DNA of 36,558 nucleotides from the NCBI GenBank assembly GCA_002104905.1, contig MCFE01000782.1, positions 1 to 36,558 on the forward strand, read 5' to 3'. The DNA is from Basidiobolus meristosporus CBS 931.73 (lineage: Eukaryota; Basidiobolomycota; Basidiobolomycetes; Basidiobolales; Basidiobolaceae). Position 1 is the first letter of the stretch; each line of letters begins with the position of its first letter. Under the pieces are notes generated by a model, which made no database searches, was not told the DNA's origin, and saw nothing but the letters and a program-made list of their open reading frames with translations. A program made the translations under genes and the position numbers. Of the stretch, positions 14,632 to 24,742 are shown in pieces.

Positions 14632-15675
14632 TCAGAGTTGTTTAATGCAGTCAGCGCTCAAGGGGGATGAATGTGAGTGTGAGTATGAGTGTGAGCGTGA
14701 GTGTGAATGTGAGTGTGGTATGTGGGCGATCTCTAAAGTCGACTTCTTGTCACCATACATCACTGTGGAGTCTCTGTGCTCATTGAAGACAAAGACAGAT
14801 TTGCGCTGGATTTTTTTCCTGCGCCATGTAGACTGTAATGCTGGGTCAAACAGGAACACTATCGAGTTGAATACCCCCTGAGAGCTCAGCAACCCCAATC
14901 CGACGATTCGCATGAAATAGGGAAACTCTCGACCGGTGTACTGCGTCGTCATGTATGCGATCTTTAGTCCGTGGGTCAGGATTGGGACCATCGGGTACAG
15001 CACGATGCGGCGCACGGCTAGGTTTATCAAGTGCTTGGCATTCTGCGTCTGGGAGTCATATATGTCCACGGGGCCGAGGATTCTGCGGCTTTGTCGGGCG
15101 AGCTTGATGATAGTACAGAGTGATATAATCAGCAAGTAGGATGTAGTCAGCACTATCCATATGTGCTGCGAAAGCCACTCCCACAGCAGAGTGGACTGGG
15201 AGTTCATTTCGATAAACCAGCAATTCTGCGGATGCACAGGGTCGAAGCCCAATTTTTTCGCTATTGTGGGTGCGGTGGCGATCAGCGTGGCTGCCAGAAA
15301 GGACCCACTAATGAAGTATCTCTCGAAGTGCCGAATGTTCTTGCATCCGTGCAGGAAGACAATCTGAAGGTTGAACGCAATGATCACATTAAGGAAGATG
15401 AAGCTAAGATCGGTCCACAATGTGCCCCAAGCAAGAAACACGCAGAAGTTGCCGTTCTTCCCTTGCGTGTAGGCAAGTATGGAGAAGAGTGCGAACAAAA
15501 TATCTACCCATGCTATCACAAAGGTGATTCGGAACGAGACGCGGTCCGCTTGATCTCGTTTGTGGGCGTACAAATAGGCTATCCCTGCAATGGTGGCGAA
15601 GGAGCACAGGATAGACAGGCTATTTAGAACTATGGACATGTGCTGAAGAAAACTCTCCTTCTCACTCGGTGTCAT
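14632..15675 (-). CDS. Git3/cAMP-receptor-type 7TM GPCR with His-Ser tail
   Basis: Predicted plasma-membrane receptor coupled to a heterotrimeric G protein. In fungi, relatives of this type sense glucose or other nutrients and feed cAMP signalling. The single exon encodes 347 residues. Seven hydrophobic segments lie at about 14-36, 48-70, 77-108, 119-140, 168-192, 219-242 and 255-277. The N-terminus is short. Cys78 at the start of helix 3 and Cys152 in the second outer loop fit the conserved disulphide. Helix 7 reads NSIVFLFDP, followed by a basic cytoplasmic stretch (WRRKK). The tail ends in a repeat of alternating His and Ser at 321-336 with one Arg and one Tyr. That repeat is encoded by a GAGTGT-like microsatellite. 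The start ATG gives a normal short N-terminus. The ligand cannot be told from the sequence. Confidence 0.88.
   Translation of the reverse strand: MTPSEKESFLQHMSIVLNSLSILCSFATIAGIAYLYAHKRDQADRVSFRITFVIAWVDILFALFSILAYTQGKNGNFCVFLAWGTLWTDLSFIFLNVIIAFNLQIVFLHGCKNIRHFERYFISGSFLAATLIATAPTIAKKLGFDPVHPQNCWFIEMNSQSTLLWEWLSQHIWIVLTTSYLLIISLCTIIKLARQSRRILGPVDIYDSQTQNAKHLINLAVRRIVLYPMVPILTHGLKIAYMTTQYTGREFPYFMRIVGLGLLSSQGVFNSIVFLFDPALQSTWRRKKIQRKSVFVFNEHRDSTVMYGDKKSTLEIAHIPHSHSHSRSHSYSHSHSSPLSADCIKQL
14671..14718. repeat. GTGAGT-type microsatellite inside the receptor gene
   Basis: Imperfect hexamer repeat of GTGAGT and GTGAAT units on the plus strand. On the coding minus strand it gives alternating His and Ser codons. 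Because the unit is six bases, length changes would add or remove whole His-Ser pairs without breaking the frame. Confidence 0.85.
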
Positions 15676-16086
15676 GCTTTATTCGACAAGAACACAAGGT
15701 CCGCGGCGGAATTCATAAAATTTGCTGTTGCCTCGACTATGGCCGCCTTAAATATCCTCGCTGGTGCACTGTTTCGGATGTCTGTCGCATCGCCCAATCT
15801 CCCATGATTTCTGTTGAATCTAACCTCAACCGATATCACCACGATCGACCCTCGTCTCGAATGCTAAACGCAAAGAGACAATTCTCGCGCAGACCTGTCG
15901 ATGCTACCCATGTAAACAGTCAGCTGCATAAAATCCGCAGGAACTGGGATTTGGTGTTGAGCGACGCGGCCAATGACGAACCCTAACATTGCGGCCTCGG
16001 GGGATTGAAGATTCATGCACCACAAGAGAACAATCATCCAGCATTGGGGGTGCAGTTCATGTCACATTATTGATTTGGCATCATCG

Positions 16087-16455
16087 TCTACTAGTTATAT
16101 CATAGCACCAAGAATGCTTATGCCTATTGCTATTGATACAAAAGCCACCAACCATTCTTCATCAAATTGGTCATCTGTATATACTGAGCTGTACAGAGGT
16201 GATGGGATGCTGGGAGGAGACCAGCAACCCACCACAATGCTAGGTGGCATCCATCAGTCTGATGATACCTACATCATCACATATGGACACACTTGCCAGC
16301 ACTGGCATGGATGTTGGCTCAGTGCAGCTGACCTGGCCCATCATGAGAAATCAGGCATCCCACTGAGAGCAAGTGATCTTGGATCTGTGCTGGAATCAAG
16401 GCCTCAGCTCAAGAACTGGATCTCCCTGGGATGTGAGCTGAATGGGTATTGGGGA
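16087..16455. other. CpG-free segment, likely fossil repeat
   Basis: There is no CG dinucleotide in 369 consecutive bases, while flanking DNA has them at normal frequency. The forward frame 16015-16461 (148 codons) is open across it, but its product is not recognisable. Within this window such CpG loss is otherwise confined to the retroelement cluster, so I infer an old mobile-element insertion that has decayed by C-to-T change. Confidence 0.45.
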
Positions 16456-16482
16456 CGGTGACAGCAGTCCTCGATGGAGAGT

Positions 16483-16502
16483 GGGGCGGGGCGGGGCGGG
16501 GG
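16483..16502 (+). other. G-quadruplex motif
   Basis: Four runs of at least four G separated by single C bases, on the plus strand. This is close to an ideal intramolecular G-quadruplex. It sits 27 bases beyond the CpG-free segment and in no gene. Confidence 0.75.
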
Positions 16503-19065
16503 CTGAGCGTCAAGAGGAATCTCAAGCCGATTGAGGAATCCACCTTCATCTCGATCATGGCCGCACCCAACCTGACGACACGGTCAAATATAGGTGACTG
16601 AGATGGGTGGCAGTAGGGCTGCTTGATTATCTATGTAAGACCAGAAGGCCGCTGTCCGCATTTCTGTGTGGAAACATGTATCTGCTTCCAATTCGACCAA
16701 AATGGCAAGCCACTTATCAGCTGATCAGCTTCTTCATTAATCGCCAGGATCGGATGTTGGTTTATCCCCAACCAAAGCTAATCTATGCCAGATTTCGATT
16801 GTGCTGGATCATTTGGTAATGTACTGAGGAAGAGTTATGTCATCATCGATCTTAGTTGAACGCAATCGTCCATTTCTGGCGATGCATATGGCAGCGTGTA
16901 GAGCATAAGGTGAGAGGCTGCATGCTACCGAAGCTGGCCAGCATGCTTGATATGCATCGCCTAGAAACAGGATTGCTACTCCAACCTGTTGGGTGGCTTA
17001 TGGTTTGAGGAAATTCGAGGGCCGAGTGTTCCACATCTATTGATCCCCCGAAGCCAACCTACCCACGAATCTTAGATACCCACAGTCCTTTCCTGATGGA
17101 GCGGACCTACCAGTCGGGGATGTGCTGGAGCTCTTGTGTAATTCAGTGTGGGTAAGCGCATGGATCTGTGGCCACCCAAGGTGCTGATTTCACACGATGG
17201 AACTGATGCATACCGGCGACGTTTTAAACGTTACTCACCAATTGATTATCGGATTCGAACCTTTCTTCAAACTGGTTTGCGACCTGCAATATTCTGCTAG
17301 AATTGTATTTCGGCTCTATGCCCTCGACTTTCTATATATGGCGTAATTGGAATGGTGAAACGATAGGAGTGAGAAGGCGATCATTGTTCAGGCTCAGTTT
17401 AGGGTTGTGCTTGAGCTTGACGGGAACAATGGCCTTTCAAAGGCAGCCGGCACTCCCTAAAAGGTCATTTGAAATGAACTCGGTCGAAAGATGGACAAAC
17501 GTGTGGGATATCCAGGTTAGATTGGTCTATGAGGGTGCACCTCTCATGCTCCAGGGCCCAACCGGGGGCTCCTGATGGAGCATGGGGAGCGCTGATGGTA
17601 GGTTGTTGCTTCCCCATTCGCAAACGCATAGATCAGGCCTGATAACCTGTCGAACAGGCCAGATGTGCGTTGAGCAAATAAAGGATCAGCTGGACTCGCT
17701 TCGACCAATGACCGGCGCCTATGAGCCACTATCCTGATCCTTCGGTGTGGAGTAGCATCATCTCAATCGCCTCTCGCATTGAGGGGCAGTAAGGTGAGGA
17801 TACAGCACCACGAGAATGCCGGACGAAATCTGCAGCGCCAGATAACGGGTGTTTATCTAGTCGAGCGAATTACCGGCCGCTGGCTATTCAGATGGAGAGC
17901 TCGCTCCTGTCATTGGCAATCATTGCTTTGAATATCAGCACGAGCGCTAGCCAATGGCGCCTCTCTCTCCGCCAATCTGACAGTCTGACTTGCCCAGATT
18001 GTTGGACTGAATATTCCCTCTCTGGTGCTGTGCTCCCATAACTAATGAAACCTACAGTCAATTAACAATGTGCTCACAAGACTGGCATTCTCAATTGATC
18101 GGAGGATTAAACACAACCAAGAGCCTTTTAGATGCTCTGGCTAGCGGATCCTTCCCAGCCAATAGCCGTGCAGCTGGGTGCCCACCACCGTCAGGTGACT
18201 GATGCTCAGCTTGTTGCTTAGGAGCTCGCTGCGCCATGAGGTGTAGGCGGGTCAAGCATGCGGGCAGCGAGAAGCCCAGTGGTGAAGGGACACTCGGGAG
18301 AAGGCTCTGGCTCGTTCTGAAGCTCAGTGGTGCTGTTGCGTAATCCCCCAGCTCTCCAAGATTGGTGGGTCAAATCTTCTCACAATGGGCTAGCCCAGCT
18401 GCTTCGAGTGACGCTGACTTAATGGAGATGTACCAGTGACCTGTGACCTGTATTAAACTTTGGCGTCAGTTTGTTATGCTAGCAAGCTGCCCTAACCCTC
18501 AGTACAGCCCACCAACTTGCGTAGCCAGTGGGTCGCTAACTTGATGAATCCATTAATAATTACGAAATGATCCAAGGATTAATATGGAGGGGAAATCACC
18601 CAAGATTAGGGGGAAGGTGCTTCTATTGGATAATTTACGGCCAATAGGGACGGGCCCTCGCTAGGATAGTAATGAGCCTACACTGTTTCAGCTCCGAGAT
18701 CCTTAATCTATTCTGTCCAGAATTCGGTACAGGTGATAAGCTACCATAATACTATTCGGTGACTGTCAGATCTAGTGTGCCAAATCACTCTTGGCAACTT
18801 TGCCATGTTAATACGAAACAGGCGACGGATTGGTCGTTTCAACAGAGTCGCTGAGGTGCTTCTCTGTTTCCTTTCATATCATTCCGGAAAATCCATCCAA
18901 TACCCAAATTCCCGCCAATCACGAGATACAGGTGCACCCCATTTTACAATGATCCTTTCTATTGAGTACACCAGATCATTCTGTATTCAGATTCTGGTGC
19001 GGATTGATCCGCAAAATTTCGGTCCATTGATGAAATGGGGCAAGAATGAGAATGTTGCATAAATA

Positions 19066-19073
19066 TATAAATA
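19066..19073 (+). promoter_or_regulatory. TATA box of the KCS1-like gene
   Basis: TATAAATA, 373 bases upstream of the start codon. It is followed by an ATG-free, pyrimidine-rich leader, which makes it the likely core promoter. The 14 bases at 19068-19081 recur exactly at 13480-13493. Confidence 0.5.
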
Positions 19074-19081
19074 CGATCCAT

Positions 19082-19445
19082 CAGCCCTCAGGGACATCTG
19101 TTTTATCAGTGAAGTTGATACTCTTCTCATTCAGTTTTTCCGACTTTCATATTTCAAAGAACCAGACCTTCCTCCACCTCGCTTTTTGCACGTACGGACT
19201 TCGATCACATTCCACCACTGCTCGTGACTCTAGTCTTCTTATTACCTAATCCCCTTGCATTTTTTCCCGCATTTTGTTACCAATCTCCCTACACTCGCTC
19301 CCTAATACCTCTTTGTACCTAAAAACCTCGCTTCCTTCTCGCTTATATATACTTATCCTTCAAAAATTGATATCCTCGTAAGAGTTGGCCACATTCTCTG
19401 TTCATTTGGTACCCTTGTCTTACTTACCAATCTTCTGCAGAATCG
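19082..19445 (+). promoter_or_regulatory. ATG-free leader with candidate 5' UTR intron
   Basis: No ATG occurs between the TATA region and the kinase start codon at 19446, although several would be expected by chance. The stretch is rich in C and T. A candidate intron runs from a GTAAGA donor at 19378 to a CTTCTGCAG acceptor ending at 19440 (63 bp, same size class as the coding introns). It would leave only five bases before the ATG. This reads as a long 5' UTR kept free of upstream starts. Confidence 0.5.
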
Positions 19446-21197
19446 ATGAGTTCGCTAGAAATCCCTCAATTAATCTCCTCCAAATCCTCCAAACTGAGCC
19501 ACAAAATATACGACCACCCCATCGAAGTATTGCATAGCCTTTCCGCGCCTGAAGCCCACAACCTAGATGGCGATTCTCTACACTTTGGCGCCAATTCCAA
19601 AGTCATGAGCAAACACGGTAGGTCGGCCATTATCACCACCAACCCGACTGGTCTGTGTACCGACAATCTTTGGCGAACCCAGACCATCGACACACATTCA
19701 AGCGACCTTCCCCTCAAAACTCTGGAGGCCACACCATACGAAGAGAGCCCGGAACTTTCGGACGATATCATGTATTCCAGCTCGATTCCGCTCATCCCAT
19801 ACCGCAACCAAGTGGGCGGTCACACTCCTCTGCTACGGTTCTCGCGCAAAGCACTCTGTAAGCCGTTGAACGTGCACGAGAAGAACTTCTACGAGCATAT
19901 CGAGGCTAACCACCCTGAGCTGCTCCCATTCACTGCCAAGTATATTGGTGTCATCAACATCAACTTCAAGACCGAACGTTCAGGTGAGCTTACTCCGGAG
20001 TTCATATTCACCAAGAACCGCCACATCCTGCCTGATTGGCTCGTCAAGAAGTTGTCGTTTTGTAGCCCTGGCGACGCGCTCCTAAGCAAATCCTGCCCTG
20101 GTCTATCGAAAGCAAACAACGAACTGAAGGAGCAGATTGTGAAAGAGCTCTTATCCCCCATCTCCAAAGAATCCGACCAAGGTTCATCCGATTCGGAGAG
20201 GAGAGGCGAGGCCGGAAAATACGTGATGCAAAGGCGAAAATCCACTCCACAGGTGAGGCCTACCTTAGGGAGAAAGGTCAGTCGAGACAGCACAGCCACG
20301 TCAATCCCGGTGCCCGATACCCCACTCACTCGAAGCCACTCCCACAAAGAGAAGTTTACCAACCCGTGGTCCGTGCAATGCTACAAGAGGTTTCGCGCCA
20401 ACAGCGCCTCCTCGGAAGACATCAAAGAATGGATGCTGCTGGAGGACCTGGTGGACGGCATCAAGTCTCCATGTATCCTCGATTTAAAGATGGGTACCCG
20501 CCAGTACGGGGTAAACGCCACCCAGAAGAAATACGACTCCCAGACGCTCAAATGCGCCAAGAGCACTAGCAAGTCGCTCGGTGTGCGCATGTGTGGCATG
20601 CAGGTGAGTGGTTGGTCCTCGGTCATTGTCCACTTCAGTCTATCTAATCCAAACTCCATGTAGGTATCTCGGCCGAAAGTCAACGAGGTCTATTATCAAA
20701 ACAAGTACCACGGCAGGAAATTGAACGAAGCCGGCTTCAAATCTGCCCTGGAAGCGTATCTGTTTGATGGAGAGCGGGTGGACACGAGACATATTCCCAC
20801 CATTATCCGGAAGCTCCAGTCGCTTTCTAAGGCGGTGAAAAACACGGACTGCTATCGATTCTACGCCAGCAGCCTGCTCTTTGTCTACGACTCGGCGGAG
20901 TCGGGCGAAGACAAAGAGATCAGCATCAAGATGATCGACTTCGCGAACTCGGTGACCAACGCCCAAACTTTACGGAAGGATAAATCAGTCCCCTACCCAC
21001 CCACGAAGCCCGGCCCTGATGGCGGGTACCTGCACGGCTTACGAACCCTCATCTACTCGTTCCAAGAAATATGGCAACAGCACGCATCTGCGGAGGATCG
21101 AGAGCGACATGGGGACAGCTTGTTGTCGAGCGAGTCCGACAACGAATGCGATATCAGCGATGCCATCTACTCGTGGAAGGTGAACCCGGCGGAGTGA
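19446..21197 (+). CDS. KCS1: Inositol hexakisphosphate kinase, KCS1/IP6K type
   Basis: Phosphorylates inositol hexakisphosphate to the pyrophosphate 5-IP7, a signal in phosphate sensing, vacuole function and stress. Two exons, 19446-20603 and 20664-21197, are separated by a 60-bp GT-AG intron at phase 0. The product is 563 residues. The N-terminal 120 residues are low-complexity. The kinase core begins near residue 125 (GGHTPLLRF, then NFYEHIEANHPELLPF). A Ser/Lys-rich insert occupies about 215-305. The catalytic signature PCILDLKMG is at 343-351. CAKSTSKSLGVRMCGMQ closes exon 1. SSLL is at 455-458, the metal-binding IDF at 477-479 and GGYLHGL at 506-512. The protein is shorter than yeast Kcs1 (about 1050 residues) and somewhat longer than animal IP6K. 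The final 40 residues are acidic. IPMK-type kinases are smaller and lack this N-terminal part, so KCS1 is the better assignment. Confidence 0.93.
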
Positions 21198-21867
21198 TGA
21201 GGCCAGGGTTAGGGAGCGAATGAACCGAACACCCCGAATCCCCCCATATTTATTACCATTAATCCTTCCCATTCCATCAAGAAAGCATGTACAAACGAAA
21301 CCACATGTATTTTACTTTACCATATGCATAGACCAGTGAATTAATATCTGTGTTCAATATCCACTCGTGCTTGTCTGAAGTTTTGACCATCGCTTTCGAT
21401 GCCCCGTTCTTCTGCCTTTCTCCCACTCGCTCGATCGATCCCCTGGAAGCGCGGCTGCTGTCCCAGGATCCCGAGGATTGCCCAGCCGACTCCCCCACCC
21501 GTATGTATATTTCCGTAACCCAAACACTTTCATGTGGTTCCGACTCGAATCGTTTCTGTGGAGGGGCCATTGTCACTTGCTCTAACCGAAATAAACCCAA
21601 CTATTGCTCAATGACCATGGGTCGCGTGACCGGGTGGGGAGGCGGTCGCCTCGAATCCCACTGCAGGTGTACGTAATGATTACTCATCCGAAACCGATGG
21701 ATCCCTAGCGAGGTGGCGAGTCGATCCGGAATGTTGCTAGGGGGAGGGGTGGATCCCATCGGGGCGGCGGGCGAAACGAGTCGTGAGAAACGGAGCCATA
21801 GCAGATGGCATCATATCTACCGAAGATACAATACAGTGTTCACATCTAAGGCCATCTCCAAATCCCA

Positions 21868-21906
21868 ACCCCCCTGGCCCTGGCCCTGACCCCGACCCCG
21901 ACCCCA
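21868..21906 (-). repeat. C-rich repeat; G-quadruplex potential on minus strand
   Basis: Successive CCCTGG and CCCCGA units give at least five runs of three or more G on the minus strand at short spacing. It is intergenic, about 0.7 kb after the kinase gene. Confidence 0.6.
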
Positions 21907-21937
21907 GCCAATCCTAAAGGAAAATTTAATTGGAACC

Positions 21938-21996
21938 GTCGCTGTCGCCATCGCCATTGCCATCGCCATCGCCATCACCATCACCATCACCGTTAC
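21938..21996. repeat. GCCATC/ACCATC microsatellite
   Basis: Trinucleotide and hexanucleotide repeat of GCCATC changing to ACCATC along its length. The minus-strand frame across it reads Met-Ala and Met-Val repeats and is not a credible gene. Confidence 0.85.
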
Positions 21997-22842
21997 CAGA
22001 GCATCGATCAAGCAGATGGGATGGGCATCTGGATTCTCTTGGGAAATTCCCGAATCCAACTTACAGTTTCCATTTCCTAAACTCGACTACCCTCGCCATC
22101 TAGGGCAACCATCACCGGATCGTGCATCGGTTCGAGCTTAATACGGAAGTAATCTTCTGGTCGCCATGCACGCTTCGCCAGGTGTGCTGATGGGCTGCCA
22201 TTTCGTCACCCCTCTCGTCCCTGTGTGGACTGTCCCCATCCCCAATCCAGCCCATCCCAATTCCCCCGTAGGATCATTTGGCATCGGTCGACCAATGGGG
22301 TCCAGCGTAGTCGAAGAGATTTGTCCACCGTCGGAGGTGGTGGGGGTGGGTGTGATTTGTCATTCCATTTCCATATGAGGTCATACCTCGCTGAAGCAGA
22401 CATGGGAGTACGGGTGTAGGTGGATTGCGTTACTTGCGACCGCCGAGAGACCAGCGCCTCAGCAGATCCATCTCTCCAAGGGGGATCTCACCAACTGCGA
22501 GGTGGGATTTCCTAAGCCGGGGGGGGGAGGCACGCGTGATCCCCCCGCCTACCAAACTGGTGGTCGGCTGAGCCATGTGCCAACTCGTCGCCCACCTCCT
22601 GGCGTCGACTCCGTTCAAACAACCCCTCCCCCCTCGACCCATGTCTATGGATACGACGTGGATACGAGACTGGCCTCAGCTTCGCGTAACATCCCCCAAC
22701 ACTCCGTACTCGCCAGGCCCTTCGTCCGATCCAAGCTCCAGCCCGCCCACTCATCGATCCGGGTGGTTTTGCTGTCGGGGTTGCTAGGGTGATGTCTCGC
22801 TCTGGCCGCCCACACCTGTAAAGAGATAGGTGAAGTACGAGT

Positions 22843-22880
<38 letters not shown>
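22843..22880. repeat. TG dinucleotide and TGTGTA repeat
   Basis: About nine TG units followed by several TGTGTA units. It is intergenic. The open frame beginning nearby encodes Cys-Val and Cys-Met repeats from it. Confidence 0.9.
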
Positions 22881-23274
22881 GGGGCTAGGATTTGGACATC
22901 TCCGGAATCTCAGCAAGGTTGGGGGTTTGGGGAGAGGTCTTCCAGTGATGCTGCATGTCTCAAGGACTTCTGTGTTGTCGCGGATCCAAAGAATTGGCTA
23001 ATATCTTACCAACCATATTCCGAGTCAGTAACTCATAACCTGACTGCTAGCCGAGTGCATGGCCGCCTAGAACCTTCCCCCCACACTTCTATCAACTGGT
23101 TTACAAGTTCTCTCAATAGTATCCACCATTCAGTGAATCTCATCAAACAAGCTGGTGAATATCAGGCAGGTCACCAAGTGACTTCCGATTCTCTTCGATA
23201 TCCTCCGATGGGCTCTAGGCCCCCCAGCTTGCTAATTAAATGTTTATCTTCCTTGAAAGATTTGGTCTCTTCCG

Positions 23275-23536
23275 GTATTCCCACCATCCCTGGCAAATAG
23301 GGGATATCCCACAAAACTAATCCTAACATGCTCTAAGCTTATGTTGGGAGTGGTGCTAGGAACCTGGAAGTGATTTGGAGATGGAGCTATTTGTAATATA
23401 TCACTTGCTGCTTTGGTGGGTTGCTATCCATTTATTGTATGCTTTCATGTGCACTTGGTCAAGGCAGTGTCAAAAAGACCTTGAGAAAGGCACTCTGAAG
23501 TTGGTTGGAATCTTTGACTTGACATGCCCTATTCTT
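23275..23536. other. CpG-free DNA before the first copia LTR
   Basis: From 23275 the sequence changes to AT-rich and has no CG dinucleotide until 24511. The first 262 bases do not match the copia copies in this window. They are probably another decayed repeat that copy D jumped into; no gene is seen. Confidence 0.4.
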
Positions 23537-23885
23537 TGTTGTGAAAGTCTTGGAGATACTGGTATTGTTTGGGAGAACAAGTAGATTATGTGGTTTTCAA
23601 TTGATGATTTATTGGATGTAAAAGTAGTATTTATACTTCTACATAATCTTGGCAAAACAAACATGTGGAATATGCTTAGGCAGGCCCCAAAAACATGTGT
23701 GTAAAGTTTGGGGCTGTTTGGACAACTTTGGGGATTCTTGTTTTCTGGGTACCTGATGTTTTGGTGAAAATATTCCAAGTAAATCCCAACAAGGAATTTG
23801 GTTGGTATTCTCTAGGATTTGTAGGTAATGATCTAAGTGACTAAGTTAGGTGAGTATTTAGGTAGAATTTCAAATTTTTACAACA
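23537..23885 (-). repeat. LTR of copia copy D
   Basis: 349 bp, starting TGTTGTGAAAG and ending TTTACAACA on the plus strand, the reverse of the family LTR. It has the same internal landmarks as the other LTRs but is clearly diverged. Confidence 0.85.
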
Positions 23886-24392
23886 CTTCCACTCAACTAA
23901 ATGTTCATACAGACTTGTCCTAATTATGACCTGAGATATTCAAACTTGTCTCTGGCTAATGGTTTGGTAAATATGTCTGCAATTGTTTCATCTGTAGGAC
24001 AGTAAGCTAAGTTAACTAAGCTGTCCTCTATAGCTTCACATATGAAATGATGTCTAATATCTGTGTGCTTAGTTCTTGCATGAAAAGTTGGATTTCTACC
24101 CAATGTTGTACCTTGTTAATTAGCTTAAAATAAGGTAATAGGCCTTTTTTGACATAATCCTAAATCTGTAAAAAGCTTTCTTAGCCACATTGCTTCTTTT
24201 GTAGCTTCACAGGCTGCAATACATACTGCCTCTGTGGTGGAAAGTGCTAAGGTTGGTTGCTTTCTTGAATTTCATGAAATTGCTCCTTGACAGTAAAGAA
24301 AGGTGCATCCTATGGTGGATCATCTGTCTTCTAGGTTTTGTCCCAAATCAGCATCAGAGTATCCTACAAGATCCTGCTCTGAATGCTTAAAG
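23886..24392 (-). pseudogene. RNase H end of copia pol, copy D
   Basis: Reading leftwards, it corresponds to the RNase H domain from the GYSDA region to the terminal ADIFTKPL motif of copy A, then the purine-rich tract next to the LTR. Frames are interrupted. No active protein is possible. Confidence 0.8.
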
Positions 24393-24742
24393 TGTTGTAA
24401 GAGTCTTGGAGATTTTGGAAGTGATTGGGGGAGAACAAGCAGATCATTTGGTTTTCACTGAGTGATTTGCTGAATGTAAAATTAGTGTTTATGCTTTTAC
24501 ATGGTCTTGGCGTAACAAAACGTAGAATAGGCTAATGAAGGTCTCAAAAGCATGTGTGCAAAGTTTGGGGCTGTTTGGACAACTTTGAAAATTTTCATGT
24601 TCTGGGTATCTTGAATTTTGGTGAAAATATTACAAGTAAATTCCAACAAGAAATTTGATCAGTATTATCTAGGATTTGAAGGTGTTGATCTAAGTGACCA
24701 AGTTAGATGAATATTTAGGTGGAATTACAAACTCTTACAACA
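24393..24742 (-). repeat. LTR of copia copy E
   Basis: 350 bp, from TGTTGTAAGAGTC to CTCTTACAACA on the plus strand. It is bordered on the right by the reversed polypurine tract and the end of pol, so it is the 3' LTR of a minus-strand element. Confidence 0.85.

Larger units (their letters stand above)
15676..19065. other. 3.4 kb gene-poor interval
   Basis: The left end should contain the receptor promoter. No open frame here (for example 16607-16819 or 17303-17575) resembles a known protein or joins others by plausible introns. It contains the CpG-free segment at 16087-16455 and the G-quadruplex motif at 16483-16502. From about 17.6 to 18.6 kb I see only ordinary mixed-composition DNA. Confidence 0.4.
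21198..23274. other. GC-rich intergenic DNA with microsatellites
   Basis: Holds the 3' UTR of the kinase gene and a set of low-complexity tracts at 21868-21906, 21938-21996 and 22843-22880. Open frames overlapping these tracts translate to simple repeats. The forward frame 22830-23300 is open for 156 codons, and its last 110 codons are not repetitive, but I recognise nothing in it. Confidence 0.4.
23537..24392 (-). mobile_element. Copia copy D, 3' fragment
   Basis: Minus-strand fragment of a Ty1/copia element: one LTR followed by the end of the pol gene in reverse orientation. It is broken at 24392 by copy E, whose LTR begins there. The rest of D should lie beyond the other end of E, but it is not in this window. 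It contains no CpG and many stops, so it is old and inactive. Confidence 0.85.

Noticed and set aside
17251-17261. Perfect tRNA B-box (GGTTCGAATCC) on the minus strand.
   Set aside because: The flanking bases do not form a T-stem, and no acceptor stem or A-box at the right distance is seen.
21817-22059. Minus-strand open frame with Met-Ala and Gly-Gln repeats.
   Set aside because: It is the translation of two adjacent microsatellites and has no other content.
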